Source of the DNA: Mycolicibacterium sp. HK-90
Lineage (GTDB): Bacteria > Actinomycetota > Actinomycetes > Mycobacteriales > Mycobacteriaceae
DNA length: 64,000 nt
Assembly: GCF_030486405.1 (NCBI RefSeq)
Contig: NZ_CP129613.1
Span: 2,170,001-2,234,000 of the forward strand
Direction of reading: 5' to 3'
The notes beneath the pieces were generated by a model that was not told the origin of the DNA, did not search any database, and worked only from the letters and a program-made list of their open reading frames with translations. Of the stretch, positions 10,700 to 18,149 are shown piece by piece. Each line of letters starts with the position of its first letter. Positions within the stretch are counted from its first letter, which is position 1. A program made the translations under genes and the position numbers.

Positions 10700-11080
10700 T
10701 CAGACAGCCTCTGGGGTTTCGGCGAGCAGCTGGGTCAGGACGGCGGCCTGCGACTGGAGATCCGACGCGCGGTCGGAATGCCCGTTGGCGGTGTATTGGT
10801 CTGCCGCCGCGAGCCGTTCATCGATCTCGGCCCGGATGAGGTCGCGAACCTCCCTATCGGTGAGCACCCGACGTGCCATTTCCGTGGAGCCGACGCCCGT
10901 CACCGCGCCTGCGATCGCTCCGCCGGTGCGGGTGTCGGTCTGGTCGGGCTGCGGCGTCTCGGCGTTGTCGATGGCGCTCAATGCCGATCGGATGGCGGTG
11001 ACGCTGGTGGCGTCGCGGGACTTGCGCGCCGCCAGCAGGGACTCGCGCAGCTTCGCGCGCCACAGCTCTGCGGGTGTCAT
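10700..11080 (-). CDS. GatB/YqeY domain-containing protein
   Basis: A 126-residue protein resembling the YqeY domain found at the end of GatB amidotransferase subunits. LRESLLAARKSRDATSVTAIRSALSAIDNAE is the typical start of the helical bundle, and LTDREVRDLIRAEIDERL continues it. The domain binds tRNA-like surfaces in GatB, but the role of the free protein is not established. The ATG at 11080 fits the family N-terminus. It precedes ligB on the same strand and is divergent from the SDR gene at 11318. Confidence 0.82.
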   Translation of the reverse strand: MTPAELWRAKLRESLLAARKSRDATSVTAIRSALSAIDNAETPQPDQTDTRTGGAIAGAVTGVGSTEMARRVLTDREVRDLIRAEIDERLAAADQYTANGHSDRASDLQSQAAVLTQLLAETPEAV

Positions 11081-11140
11081 GGCAGGCGAACCTAATCGGT
11101 TCCGGTGGCGGGCGTCGAGGGATTTATCCGCGCTCGCCTG

Positions 11141-11210
11141 GCACCGCGAGCGACCGCCCGGGTACGCAATATGCGGCGTGTCAACGTACAGACACGGTCG
11201 CTCGCGGTGC
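11141..11210. repeat. inverted repeat with perfect 16-bp arms between divergent genes
   Basis: Arms 11141-11156 (GCACCGCGAGCGACCG) and 11195-11210 are perfect reverse complements separated by 38 bases, which themselves hold a TACG...CGTA pair. It lies between two divergent genes, so it is not in the expected position for a terminator. It could be a cruciform-forming regulatory element, or a copy of a dispersed intergenic palindrome inserted by chance. The remaining intergenic bases (11211-11317) are purine-rich and should contain the promoter of the SDR gene. Confidence 0.7.
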
Positions 11211-11317
11211 AAGGGGGACAAGCAAGGGGAGGAGCAAGGCGAACCCGAAAGGCTTACGGGAAGGGTTGATGGGATAGGTTGCTTTACGATTTCGGTCATT
11301 TTTGGAAAGGAAGCTAG

Positions 11318-12085
11318 ATGGAGATCGAAGGCAAGAAGGCTATCGTCGTCGGCGGCGCGTCGGGCTTCGGCCGGGCCACTGCCGAGGCACTGGCCAAACG
11401 CGGCGCCAGCGTGGCCGTCCTGGACCGGCCGCAGTCCAAGGGGCAGGAAGTGGCCGACGCGATCGGTGGCTCGTTTTTCGCCGTCGACGTCACCGACTTC
11501 GACGGCACCGAGAAGGTGCTGGAAGAGGCCGTGACGGCGTTGGGTGGCCTGCACATCATCGTGACCACCGCAGGTGGCGGCATCGGCGAGCGCACCATCA
11601 AGAAGGACGGCCCGCACAGCCTGGATTCGTTCCGCTCCACCATCGACCTCAACCTGATCGGCACGTTCAACATCAGCCGGCTGGCGGCCTGGCACATGAG
11701 CAAGAACGAGCCCGTCGACGAAGAGGCCGAGGAGCGCGGCGTCATCATCAACACCGCCTCCATCGCCGCGTTCGAGGGCCAGATCGGCCAGGTCGCCTAC
11801 ACCGCGTCCAAGGCCGCCATCGCCGGCATGTGCCTGACCATGGCGCGCGATCTGGGCAGCCTCGGTATCCGCGTGCTCGCCATCGCGCCGAGCCTGTTCG
11901 CCACCGGTCTGACCGAGGGCATCCCCGACGAGTTCGCCGCGGTGCTCACCAAGGACGCCGCCTTCCCCAAGCGTCTGGGCAAGCCCGAGGAGTACGCCAA
12001 GCTCGCCGTCGCGATCGCCGAGAACCCGATGCTCAACGGCCAGTGCCTGCGCTTGGACGCCGGCCAGCGCTTCGCCCCCAAGTAG
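11318..12085 (+). CDS. SDR family NAD(P)-dependent oxidoreductase (3-hydroxyacyl-CoA dehydrogenase type 2-like)
   Basis: A 255-residue classical short-chain dehydrogenase. The N-terminal nucleotide motif is GGASGFGRATA, the strand VDVTD follows, and TTAGGG replaces the usual NNAG. The catalytic Ser lies in NTASIAAFEGQIGQ and the Tyr-Lys pair in VAYTASKAA. The C-terminal region (GQCLRLDAGQRF) and length resemble type 2 3-hydroxyacyl-CoA dehydrogenases acting in beta-oxidation. The start at 11318 has GAAAGGAAG upstream. The gene stands alone, with a strong hairpin directly after its stop. Confidence 0.88.
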   Translation: MEIEGKKAIVVGGASGFGRATAEALAKRGASVAVLDRPQSKGQEVADAIGGSFFAVDVTDFDGTEKVLEEAVTALGGLHIIVTTAGGGIGERTIKKDGPHSLDSFRSTIDLNLIGTFNISRLAAWHMSKNEPVDEEAEERGVIINTASIAAFEGQIGQVAYTASKAAIAGMCLTMARDLGSLGIRVLAIAPSLFATGLTEGIPDEFAAVLTKDAAFPKRLGKPEEYAKLAVAIAENPMLNGQCLRLDAGQRFAPK

Positions 12086-12090
12086 AGTGA

Positions 12091-12137
12091 ATTCCGGCGT
12101 GATCGATGGCGCTCAGCGTCACCGATCACGCCGGAAT
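12091..12137. terminator. hairpin with perfect 15-bp arms after the SDR gene
   Basis: Arms 12091-12105 (ATTCCGGCGTGATCG) and 12123-12137 are perfect reverse complements around a 17-base loop. It starts six bases after the SDR stop and ends 18 bases before the next start, so it can both terminate the first transcript and sit in the leader of the second. There is no T-run, which is usual for mycobacterial terminators. Confidence 0.7.
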
Positions 12138-12155
12138 CGCATACCGGGAGGCGTC

Positions 12156-13892
12156 ATGGCGACGATTGCAGACCAAGTCATCTCCGCCCTGACGCTGAGC
12201 GGGGTTCGGCGGGTCTACGGCCTTCCCGGTGACAGTCTCAACGGATTCACCGACGCCATCCGCCGCAGCGGCGAGATCACCTGGCAGCACGTCCGTCATG
12301 AGGAGACCGCCGCATTCGCCGCGGCCGCCGATGCCGCGCTCACCGGCCAACTGGCGGTATGCGCGGGCAGCTGCGGCCCGGGCAACCTGCATCTGATCAA
12401 CGGCCTGTTCGACGCGCACCGCAGTCGCGTCCCGGTGCTGGCTATCGCCGCACACATTCCGCGTACCGAGATCGGCTCGGAGTACTTCCAGGAAACCCAT
12501 CCCCAGAACCTTTTTCGCGAGTGCAGCGTGTACTGCGAACTGGTCAGCACACCCGAGATGGCGCCGCGCATCCTCGAGATGGCGATGCGGACGGCCGTCG
12601 AGGAGAACGGGGTCGCCGTCGTAGTCATCCCCGGCGAGATCTTCCTGCAGCGGGCGGGGGACAGCGGCTGGGCGAGCTGCCCGGTCCGACCCACCCGATC
12701 GATCGTGCGCCCCGACGACGAGTCGGTGCGCCGGGCGGCCGACATCCTCAACGCCGCCGAGCGCGTCACCATTCTCGGTGGCGCCGGTGTCGCCGGATCA
12801 CACGACGCCCTGATCGAGCTCGCGTCGACCCTGCAGGCGCCCGTCGTTCATGCGTTGCGGGGCAAGGAATTCATCGAATACGACAACCCGTTCGACGTCG
12901 GCATGACCGGGCTGCTCGGCTTCGCCTCCGGCTACAAGGCCATCAAGGAGGCCGACACCCTGCTGATGCTGGGGACCGACTTCCCGTATCAGCAGTTCTA
13001 TCCCGAAGGCGCCACCGTCATCCAGGTCGACATCCGCGGCCGCAACCTCGGCCGCCGCACGCCGATCGATCTGGGCCTGCGCGGCAGCGTCGCCGACACG
13101 CTCGCCGCGCTGCAGCCACTGCTGCGGCCCAAGGCCGACCACGATCACCTCGACCGGTCGCTGGGGCACTACCGCAAAACCCGTGCGCAGTTGGACTCCC
13201 TGGCCGTCAACGATCGGGACAAGACCCCGATCCGTCCGGAATATGTTGCCGGACTTGTCAATCGGCTGGCCTCCCGCGATGCGGTGTTCGCCTGTGACGT
13301 CGGCTCCCCGGTGGTGTGGGCGGCGCGCTACCTGACCATGAACGGCCGGCGCAGGCTGATCGGGTCGTTCAACCACGGCACCATGGCCAACGCGCTGCCG
13401 CACGCGATCGGGGCCCAGACCGCGTTCCCCGGACGGCAGGTCATCGCCCTGGCCGGCGACGGCGGGCTGACCATGCTCTTCGGTGAGCTGGTGACGCTGC
13501 TCCAGAACAAGCTGCCGGTCAAGATCATCATTTTCAACAACTCGTCGCTGAACTTCGTCGAGCTGGAGATGAAGGCCGCGGGCATCGTCACGTTCGGCAC
13601 CGAACTGGTGAACCCCGACTTCGCCGCGGTGGCCCAGTCCATGGGGATGTTCGGCAGGCGGGTCACCGAACCGGCCGACCTCGAGCGCGCGATCGCCGAC
13701 GCGTTGGCCCACGACGGACCCGCCGTCGTCGACGTCCACACCGCCCGCCAGGAACTGTCGATACCGCCGGCCATCACGGTCGAGCAGGCCAAGGGCTTCT
13801 CGCTCTACGCAATCCGCACCATCCTGGCCGGTCGCGCCGACGAACTGCTGGACCTGGTCACCACCAACGTCGCCCGCCGCATCCTCGATTGA
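12156..13892 (+). CDS. poxB: pyruvate dehydrogenase (quinone)/pyruvate oxidase-like thiamine-diphosphate enzyme
   Basis: A 578-residue ThDP-dependent enzyme of the PoxB/acetolactate synthase superfamily. The N-terminal PYR domain starts VISALTLSGVRRVYGLPGDSLNG and carries the activating glutamate in HVRHEETAAF. The central FAD-binding-type domain covers about residues 185-330. The C-terminal PP domain has GDGGLTMLFGELVTLLQNKL followed by IIFNNSSLNFVELE, the ThDP-Mg site. PoxB oxidises pyruvate to acetate and CO2 and reduces quinone. I chose ATG 12156 (GGGAGGCGTC upstream). An earlier in-frame ATG lies before the hairpin arms. The gene name is by family; a related decarboxylase is possible. 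Confidence 0.85.
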   Translation: MATIADQVISALTLSGVRRVYGLPGDSLNGFTDAIRRSGEITWQHVRHEETAAFAAAADAALTGQLAVCAGSCGPGNLHLINGLFDAHRSRVPVLAIAAHIPRTEIGSEYFQETHPQNLFRECSVYCELVSTPEMAPRILEMAMRTAVEENGVAVVVIPGEIFLQRAGDSGWASCPVRPTRSIVRPDDESVRRAADILNAAERVTILGGAGVAGSHDALIELASTLQAPVVHALRGKEFIEYDNPFDVGMTGLLGFASGYKAIKEADTLLMLGTDFPYQQFYPEGATVIQVDIRGRNLGRRTPIDLGLRGSVADTLAALQPLLRPKADHDHLDRSLGHYRKTRAQLDSLAVNDRDKTPIRPEYVAGLVNRLASRDAVFACDVGSPVVWAARYLTMNGRRRLIGSFNHGTMANALPHAIGAQTAFPGRQVIALAGDGGLTMLFGELVTLLQNKLPVKIIIFNNSSLNFVELEMKAAGIVTFGTELVNPDFAAVAQSMGMFGRRVTEPADLERAIADALAHDGPAVVDVHTARQELSIPPAITVEQAKGFSLYAIRTILAGRADELLDLVTTNVARRILD

Positions 13893-13905
13893 GCCGACTG
13901 AGGGC

Positions 13906-14580
13906 TCAGGCCGGGCGCGGTACCGCCGCCGCAGTGCTCTGGCCCAGCCATTTCGGGATGGCCCGGCGGACATCCGCCGATCCGGACAGTGCCACCCGGC
14001 CGTCGAGCACCGCCCGCGCCCACCCGACGTCGCCGCGCCAGATCTCGGTCAGCGTGCGCAGGCTGGTCTGCACCGTGCCCGCCACCTCGTGCCCCGGATC
14101 GAAATCGCAGACGTCGGCCTGGCCATCGGCCACCACCAGCCACCATCGCGACGCCTTGGGCGCCACGCCGTCGAGCACGAATGCGATCGTGGTGCGTGAA
14201 CGCGGCCAGTCCGTGAGCGGGATGGTGCGGCGCATATCCCACATCAGCAGGTGGGGGTCGAGATCCTCCTCGCCGAGCTCACCGATCCACCGCACCCCCC
14301 ACGACCCGAGGGCATCGACCACGCCGGCAAGTTCCCGACCGCATTCGGTCAGGGAATAGCTTGTCCGCCCGTCGATTTCGGTGCGTTCGATCACCCCCGC
14401 GCGGGTCAGGGACTTCAACCGTTTGGACAACAACGCCGGCGACATCTTCGGAACCCCACGGCGCAGATCGTTGAAGTGCGCGCTGCCGCGCAGCAGCTCC
14501 CGCACCACCAGCAGGGTCCAGCGTTCGTCGAGCAGTTCCATGGCCTTGGCCACGGGACAGAACTGGCCATACGTCGACAT
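13906..14580 (-). CDS. HxlR-family winged-helix regulator with C-terminal sterol-carrier-like domain
   Basis: A 224-residue regulator. Residues 1-100 are an HxlR winged helix: FCPVAKAMELLDERWTLLVV, LRRGVPKMSPALLSKRLK, the wing EIDGRTSYSLTECGRELAGV. The remaining part (TTIAFVLDGVAPKASRWWLVVADGQADVC onward) looks like the SCP2/sterol-carrier fold attached to HxlR proteins in actinobacteria and may bind a lipid ligand. The start at 14580 has GGAGGAAG upstream. It is divergent from a methyltransferase gene, the usual arrangement for a regulator and its target, with candidate operators in the shared 160 bp. Confidence 0.85.
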   Translation of the reverse strand: MSTYGQFCPVAKAMELLDERWTLLVVRELLRGSAHFNDLRRGVPKMSPALLSKRLKSLTRAGVIERTEIDGRTSYSLTECGRELAGVVDALGSWGVRWIGELGEEDLDPHLLMWDMRRTIPLTDWPRSRTTIAFVLDGVAPKASRWWLVVADGQADVCDFDPGHEVAGTVQTSLRTLTEIWRGDVGWARAVLDGRVALSGSADVRRAIPKWLGQSTAAAVPRPA

Positions 14581-14643
14581 CGGCGGTCTTCCTCCCCGGA
14601 GAGTGCGCGGCCCTCTAAGTACACCGCTGTCAGGGCTCCGAAG

Positions 14644-14728
14644 CCAGTACAGATCTTGAACCCGGACCGCTACAGATTTGGTACTGGAACAACGCCCTCT
14701 GCAGGTCGACGATGTAACCAACCTGCAG
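14644..14728. promoter_or_regulatory. candidate HxlR operators between regulator and methyltransferase
   Basis: Two inverted repeats lie in the divergent control region. CCAGTAC (14644-14650) pairs with GTACTGG (14681-14687), with two TACAGAT direct repeats between them. CTGCAGGT (14699-14706) pairs with ACCTGCAG (14721-14728), ending just before the AGAAGGAG ribosome site of the methyltransferase. The GTAC-containing repeat fits HxlR-type sites. Binding is inferred from position and symmetry only. Confidence 0.45.
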
Positions 14729-14740
14729 AAGGAGCATTCC

Positions 14741-15556
14741 ATGAATGCCGTCATCACCGATCGTGAGCTTGAGGCCAAGCACCGCGCCCTGTGGGCGCTG
14801 GGGGACTACGCGGAGATCGCCGCCAACATCGTGCGCCCACTCGGGCCCGTGCTGATCGAGGCCAGTGGGATCGGGCCCGATGACCGCGTGCTGGACGTGG
14901 CGGCGGGAACCGGCAACGTCGCGATTCCCGCTGCGGCGACCGGCGCACAGGTGACGGCCAGTGACCTGTGTCCCGAGCTGGTCGAACAGGGGCGCCGACT
15001 GGCCGCCGAGGCCGGGGTGACGGTCGAGTGGGCCGAGGCCAACGCCGAGGCGCTGCCCTATGGCGACGATTCGTTCGACGCCGTGCTGTCGTGCATCGGG
15101 GTGATGTTCGCCCCGCACCATCAGCAGGCCGCCGACGAACTGCTCCGGGTGGCCCGCCCGGGCGGGCGGATCGGCCTGATCTCCTGGACGCCGGAGGGTT
15201 TCATCGGGCAGTTGTTCGCCACGATGAAGCCGTACGTGCCCGCGCCGCCGCCAGGCGTGTCCCCGCCGCCGTTGTGGGGAGGCGAGGATTACCTCCGGAC
15301 CCTGCTGGGCGACCGGGTCGGTGAGTTGAGCTGCGAGCGGCGGGAACTCGACGTCCGGGCGTATCCCGACGGGGCGGCGTTCCGCGACCACTTCAAGGCC
15401 AGCTACGGTCCGACGATCTCGGCGTACCGGGCCATCGCCGCCGACCCCGACAAGGTGGCCGCACTCGACGCCGAGATCGCCGCGCTGGGCGACCGGTTCC
15501 ACACCGGCACCTCGATGCCCTGGGAGTACCTGCTGACCGTCGCGAACGTCCACTGA
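14741..15556 (+). CDS. class I SAM-dependent methyltransferase
   Basis: A 271-residue Rossmann-fold methyltransferase of the UbiE/methyltransferase-11 group. The SAM site is VLDVAAGTGNVAIPAAA followed by VTASDLCPELVEQG, and a post-motif region LPYGDDSFDAVLSCIGVMFAPHH. The sequence RPGGRIGLISWTPEGFIG matches the strand-beta5 region. The start at 14741 has AGAAGGAG at the right distance. The substrate is unknown. It is probably the regulated target of the divergent HxlR gene. Confidence 0.88.
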   Translation: MNAVITDRELEAKHRALWALGDYAEIAANIVRPLGPVLIEASGIGPDDRVLDVAAGTGNVAIPAAATGAQVTASDLCPELVEQGRRLAAEAGVTVEWAEANAEALPYGDDSFDAVLSCIGVMFAPHHQQAADELLRVARPGGRIGLISWTPEGFIGQLFATMKPYVPAPPPGVSPPPLWGGEDYLRTLLGDRVGELSCERRELDVRAYPDGAAFRDHFKASYGPTISAYRAIAADPDKVAALDAEIAALGDRFHTGTSMPWEYLLTVANVH

Positions 15557-15584
15557 TCGGAGCCGCAGCTGGCACCATGGCTGC

Positions 15585-16646
15585 ATGCCCGACGATGTAG
15601 CGCAGTTGCCGACGCTCAGTGCCACCGATCAGGATGCGATCCAGCGCTGGTTGCAGGAGCAGGGGATCGGGACGACCCTGACCGACGTGGCCCCGCTGAC
15701 CGGCGGGACACAGAACATCGTGGTCGGCATGAGCGTCGACGGGCGCCGAATGGTGTTGCGGCGCCCGCCTTTACATCCCAGGCCCACCAGTGACAAGACC
15801 ATGCTCCGCGAGATCGCGGTGCTGCGCACCCTGGCCGGCTCGGCCGTGCCGCACCCCGGATTCATCGCCGCCTGCACCGACCTCGACGTGACCGGTGTGG
15901 TCTTCTACCTGATGGAGGAGGTCGACGGGTTCAACCCGGGCACCGAGGTGGCGCCCGCCTATCAGGATGCCGACATGCGACACCGTGTCGGGTTGTCCTA
16001 TGCCGCGAGCCTGGCCGAACTGGGCAATGTCGCCTGGGAGAACAGTGAACTGGCCGCCATCCGCCGGCCGGGATCCTTTCTGGCCCGTCAGGTTCCGCAG
16101 TTCCTGGGGCTGCTCGACAGCTACCGCCACGAACGATATTCACCCGAATCGTTGACCGGGGTGGGAGAGCTGGCGCAGTGGTTGGAGGACAACCGCCCGC
16201 CCGACGCCGAGCCCGGCATCATGCACGGCGACGCCCACCTCAACAACGTTCTGCTGCGGCGGGAGTCACCCGAGCTGGCCGCCTTCATCGACTGGGAGAT
16301 GTGCACGATCGGTGACCCGCTCCTGGACCTTGGCTGGATGCTGGTGTGCTGGCCCGACGATCCCAACCCGATCAATGCGGGGTCAGCACTGGCCGAGCTC
16401 GGGGGTCTGGCCCATCGCGGCGAATTGATCGAGGCCCATCGCGCCGCCGGGGGCAGGCAGACCGACCGGCTGGATTGGTATGTGGCGCTGGCCTGTTTCA
16501 AACTCGGCATCGTCATCGAGGGCACCTGGTCGCGGTATCTGGCCGGGCGGGCCAGCCGCGACGCCGGCGAGCAACTGCACGCCTCGGCCGAGAATCTCCT
16601 GGCGCTGGGGATTCGGGTCACGAAGGGCGACAACCCCTTCGAGTGA
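15585..16646 (+). CDS. phosphotransferase family protein (aminoglycoside phosphotransferase/ACAD10-like fold)
   Basis: A 353-residue kinase-like protein. It has a nucleotide loop (LTGGTQNIVVGMSVDGRRMVLRRPP), the catalytic motif HGDAHLNNVLL, the metal motif FIDWEMCTIGDPLLDLGWML and a C-terminal helical part. Mycobacteria have many such proteins; the better known ones lie near acyl-CoA dehydrogenases and probably phosphorylate hydroxyacyl-CoA or similar, not antibiotics. It follows the methyltransferase by 28 bases on the same strand, so it may be co-transcribed. Confidence 0.85.
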   Translation: MPDDVAQLPTLSATDQDAIQRWLQEQGIGTTLTDVAPLTGGTQNIVVGMSVDGRRMVLRRPPLHPRPTSDKTMLREIAVLRTLAGSAVPHPGFIAACTDLDVTGVVFYLMEEVDGFNPGTEVAPAYQDADMRHRVGLSYAASLAELGNVAWENSELAAIRRPGSFLARQVPQFLGLLDSYRHERYSPESLTGVGELAQWLEDNRPPDAEPGIMHGDAHLNNVLLRRESPELAAFIDWEMCTIGDPLLDLGWMLVCWPDDPNPINAGSALAELGGLAHRGELIEAHRAAGGRQTDRLDWYVALACFKLGIVIEGTWSRYLAGRASRDAGEQLHASAENLLALGIRVTKGDNPFE

Positions 16647-16657
16647 GCTGTACCGGG

Positions 16658-17419
16658 TCAGTACGTGTCGACGGCGAGCTTGACGGCAAGGGCCACGCCC
16701 GCCGCGCCGATCAGGAAGCGCAGCGGCGTCGCCGGGGCGTGTCGCACGATGACCGGCCCGAGCCGCGACCCGATCAGACATCCGATGCCCAACGGCAGTA
16801 CCGCCGGCCAGTACACGGGTGCGACCACCGCGAACGCGACGGCGGCCACGGCGTTGGCGACCCCGAGGATCACGTTCTTGGAGGCGTTGGCGTGCGCCAG
16901 CGTCGCCTCGCCGGTGCGCAGCAGCAGCGCCAGCAGGAGCACCCCGGCGGCAGCGCCGAAATAGCCCCCGTAGATGGTGATCAGGAAGATGGCACCGGCT
17001 TCCATGGCGACCTTGACCCGGTGCGCGCGGTGATCGGCCACCCGCGTCTCACGCTGGCGACTGCGCGGCAGCAGGATCGCCACCGACGCGAACGCCAGGA
17101 GCGCAGGGACCACACGCTCGAATCCCTCGGCCGGGGTACACAGCAGCAGGGCCGCTCCGACCGCGCCGCCGGCAGCCGCGACCGGGACGATCCGTTTCAT
17201 CCAGGCGCCTTGGCCGGCGAGTTCGGGCCGGGATCCCAGTACCGAGCCGATGCCGTTGAACACCAATGCGACGGTGTTCGTGACATTCGCCGTGACCGGC
17301 GGCAGCCCGATCAGCAGCAGCGCGGGATAGGTGGCAACCGACGCGAGGCCGGCGATACTGCCGGTCAGTCCGCCGCCGATACCGGCGACGAGGAGCAGAA
17401 CCACCTCACCGGCACTCAT
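16658..17419 (-). CDS. sulfite exporter TauE/SafE family membrane protein
   Basis: A 253-residue membrane protein with about eight hydrophobic segments and the repeated TauE/SafE (DUF81) motif: GGGLTGSIAGLASVATYPALLLIGLPPVTANVTNT in the first half, and GGYFGAAAGVLLLALLL with NASKNVILGVANAVAAVAF in the second. Family members export sulfite, sulfoacetate or other organic anions. The ATG at 17419 gives the family-typical N-terminus; earlier in-frame starts would add an unrelated hydrophilic stretch. It converges with the phosphotransferase gene (11 bp gap). Confidence 0.87.
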   Translation of the reverse strand: MSAGEVVLLLVAGIGGGLTGSIAGLASVATYPALLLIGLPPVTANVTNTVALVFNGIGSVLGSRPELAGQGAWMKRIVPVAAAGGAVGAALLLCTPAEGFERVVPALLAFASVAILLPRSRQRETRVADHRAHRVKVAMEAGAIFLITIYGGYFGAAAGVLLLALLLRTGEATLAHANASKNVILGVANAVAAVAFAVVAPVYWPAVLPLGIGCLIGSRLGPVIVRHAPATPLRFLIGAAGVALAVKLAVDTY

Positions 17420-17493
17420 GGGCCGACGATTCGCTCGCAAGCTTCGCTCATGAGGCTTCCACCCCGCCGAGACTACGTAGGCAGTAAAAGTGT

Positions 17494-17523
17494 TTGCGCC
17501 ACCGGGCACGCTGCGTCTAGCAT
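17494..17523 (+). promoter_or_regulatory. candidate promoter of the LeuA-domain leader
   Basis: TTGCGC (17494-17499) and TAGCAT (17518-17523) are spaced by 18 bases. The expected start of transcription, about seven bases after the -10 hexamer, falls on the GTG at 17531, so the leader peptide would be translated from a leaderless mRNA. Confidence 0.5.
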
Positions 17524-17530
17524 CGCCAAC

Positions 17531-17572
17531 GTGCCAAGGCGACTCGTAGTAGCAACCCGCAGCGGGGTCTGA
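17531..17572 (+). CDS. putative leader peptide with Leu-Val-Val control codons (13 residues)
   Basis: A GTG-started 13-codon frame reads VPRRLVVATRSGV and stops with TGA. Codons 5-7 are CTC GTA GTA (Leu-Val-Val), residues expected of a branched-chain amino acid sensor. It has no Shine-Dalgarno sequence but lies seven bases after a TANNNT hexamer, as in leaderless mycobacterial genes. A large hairpin starts inside its last codons. The gene behind it encodes a LeuA regulatory domain. Ribosome-mediated attenuation is therefore the simplest reading. Translation is not shown by sequence alone. Confidence 0.6.
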   Translation: MPRRLVVATRSGV

Positions 17573-17596
17573 TCAGACCGACCCCTCGCTGTGGGT
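17555..17596 (+). promoter_or_regulatory. attenuator-like hairpin overlapping the leader peptide
   Basis: GGGGTC (17564-17569) pairs with GACCCC (17580-17585). After a two-base bulge, 17555-17563 pairs with 17588-17596 including one G-T pair, giving a 15-bp stem with a 10-base loop. The left arm lies within the last six codons of the leader peptide. A ribosome held at the Leu-Val-Val codons would cover the base of the stem. The loop side also holds the palindrome GGTCTGATCAGACC, which allows an alternative fold. No T-run follows. Confidence 0.55.
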
Positions 17597-17643
17597 CGTT
17601 CGCTACTTCGTCGGTCATCCTCTGAGCAAGAGAAGACCGGCAC

Positions 17644-18141
17644 ATGTATCTCACGTCATCAGCACCACAATCGGGTGATCCGATGCCTTTCGCGGCCCAC
17701 TTCGCCACCCCACTGCCACGCGGCCTGCGTGAAGCCGCCGAAACCTCCTCCTGGAACCAGTTTCTCGACGAGTACGCGCAGTTCGCGGGCCCGCTGCGGC
17801 TCGGGCAGTTCAGCTGTGCCGACGAGCGTTCCACGGGCGGTCTGGGTCCGCAGGCCCGCACCTACCGGGCCACGCTGGCCATCGGTGACACCATCGCCAC
17901 CTCGACGGCGGCGGCCAGCGGGCCGGTGGCGGCGCTGACCGAGATGCTGCATGAATGCGGTGTCAGCGTCGAGACCAGGTCGTTTCACCAGCTGCCGACG
18001 GCCGGGCAGACCGCCACGTTCCTCAAGGGCTGCGACGGCATGCACACCGAATGGGCCATCGGCCTGGCCGCCGACCCGGTGCAGTCGGCCCTGCGAGCGG
18101 TGATCGCCTGTGCGAACCGGTTGATGGCCGCCGCGGCGTGA
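17644..18141 (+). CDS. free-standing LeuA allosteric (regulatory) domain protein
   Basis: A 165-residue protein that resembles only the C-terminal regulatory domain of 2-isopropylmalate synthase. RTYRATLAIGDTIATSTAAASGPVAAL is the LeuA dimer-domain strand-helix pattern. VSVETRSFHQLPTAGQTATFL and HTEWAIGLAADPVQSALRAVI are its later repeats. The catalytic TIM barrel is absent. AGAGAAG lies eight bases before ATG 17644. In full-length LeuA this domain binds leucine and inhibits the enzyme. The lone domain could bind leucine or modify another synthase; this is inference. It follows a leader peptide and hairpin that suggest control by leucine or valine supply. Confidence 0.8.
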   Translation: MYLTSSAPQSGDPMPFAAHFATPLPRGLREAAETSSWNQFLDEYAQFAGPLRLGQFSCADERSTGGLGPQARTYRATLAIGDTIATSTAAASGPVAALTEMLHECGVSVETRSFHQLPTAGQTATFLKGCDGMHTEWAIGLAADPVQSALRAVIACANRLMAAAA

Positions 18142-18149
18142 GGCGTCGG

